Below, one piece after another: positions 63,886 to 64,000 of a stretch of DNA of 64,000 nt. Both the position numbers and the translations under genes were made by a program. The notes below the pieces were generated by a model. It was not told the origin of the DNA, did not search any database, and saw nothing but the letters and a program-made list of their open reading frames with translations. The stretch covers positions 1 through 64,000 of the forward strand of contig NZ_JAHZCJ010000002.1 of NCBI RefSeq assembly GCF_019422935.1, in the 5' to 3' direction. The stretch's first letter is position 1; the number at the start of each line of letters is the position of its first letter. The stretch is from Desulfovibrio sp. (GTDB taxonomy: Bacteria > Desulfobacterota > Desulfovibrionia > Desulfovibrionales > Desulfovibrionaceae).

Positions 63886-64000
63886 ATGTCCAGCAAGCCG
63901 GATTTAACAGCAGCCCCAGCGATGCCAGCCCCCTGTATAACCCTTATAGGCATGGCAGGTGCGGGTAAATCCACCGTGGGTTCAGCCCTGGCACAGGAGC
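63886..64000 (+). CDS. Shikimate-kinase-like P-loop kinase, cut by the window end
   Basis: Only the first 38 codons are present. After about 16 residues the P-loop GMAGAGKSTVGSALA appears in the context ITLIGMAG, like shikimate kinase and related small kinases. CAGGAG lies five bases before the ATG at 63,886. The exact substrate cannot be judged from this fragment. Confidence 0.7.
   Translation, partial: MSSKPDLTAAPAMPAPCITLIGMAGAGKSTVGSALAQE

Overview
The window looks like a chromosomal segment of a Desulfovibrio-type sulfate reducer (Desulfovibrionaceae). This is an inference from gene content: a cluster resembling the orange-protein (ORP) MinD/NifX genes, DUF134 and AmrS proteins, tandem HD/HD-GYP and chemotaxis genes, and a pheS-X-pheT-merR-rpe-tkt-pgk order, all in GC-rich DNA. 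No 16S gene is present to confirm it.

Region 1 (1-12,858) is accessory DNA that ends next to a tRNA-Pro gene. On the minus strand, away from the tRNA, it encodes an SF3 (P4/D5-type) helicase, a DnaG-type primase, a ParB-like protein coupled to a D12-like methyltransferase homologue, small unknown proteins, a DUF488 protein, a Nu1-like small terminase, a GpA-type large terminase and a small HTH protein. An AT-rich, opposite-strand OLD-type ATPase/TOPRIM gene (putative antiphage) and repeat-rich, gene-poor DNA lie at the left edge. No capsid, portal, tail, lysis or integrase gene is visible, so this is either the early/packaging part of a larger prophage cut by the window edge, a remnant, or a phage-satellite-like element.

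Region 2 (12,859-34,640) is mostly housekeeping and regulatory: tRNA-Pro and tRNA-His with promoter and terminator, murA, a BON lipoprotein, an HD-GYP protein, a chemoreceptor, a LysR regulator, GNAT, cobalamin adenosyltransferase, AmrS, a low-complexity exported protein, purM, yccF, a TetR/MipA pair sharing an operator, the ORP-like cluster (DUF134-NifX, receiver-like, NifX, MinD-Fe/S, MinD-Fe/S, NifX), an amino-acid dehydrogenase, and an EamA transporter with a divergent LysR.

Region 3 (34,641-53,800) holds the pgk-tkt-rpe-merR-pheT-X-pheS group, then rplT-rpmI-infC-thrS with a long structured gap between rpmI and rplT, tRNA-Val, trmFO, a CD3324-like HTH protein, dut, argD, a DksA/TraR-like zinc protein, and a phosphate transporter with its DUF47 partner.

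Region 4 (54,082-64,000) is a pseudouridine synthase, CofD/YvcK-like and RNase D-like group next to the conserved rpmH-rnpA-yidD-yidC-khpB-mnmE cluster. It is followed by an exported low-complexity protein and the start of a shikimate-kinase-like gene cut by the window end. Many neighbours overlap by 1-8 bases, implying translational coupling. Start sites were chosen from visible Shine-Dalgarno (SD) sequences.
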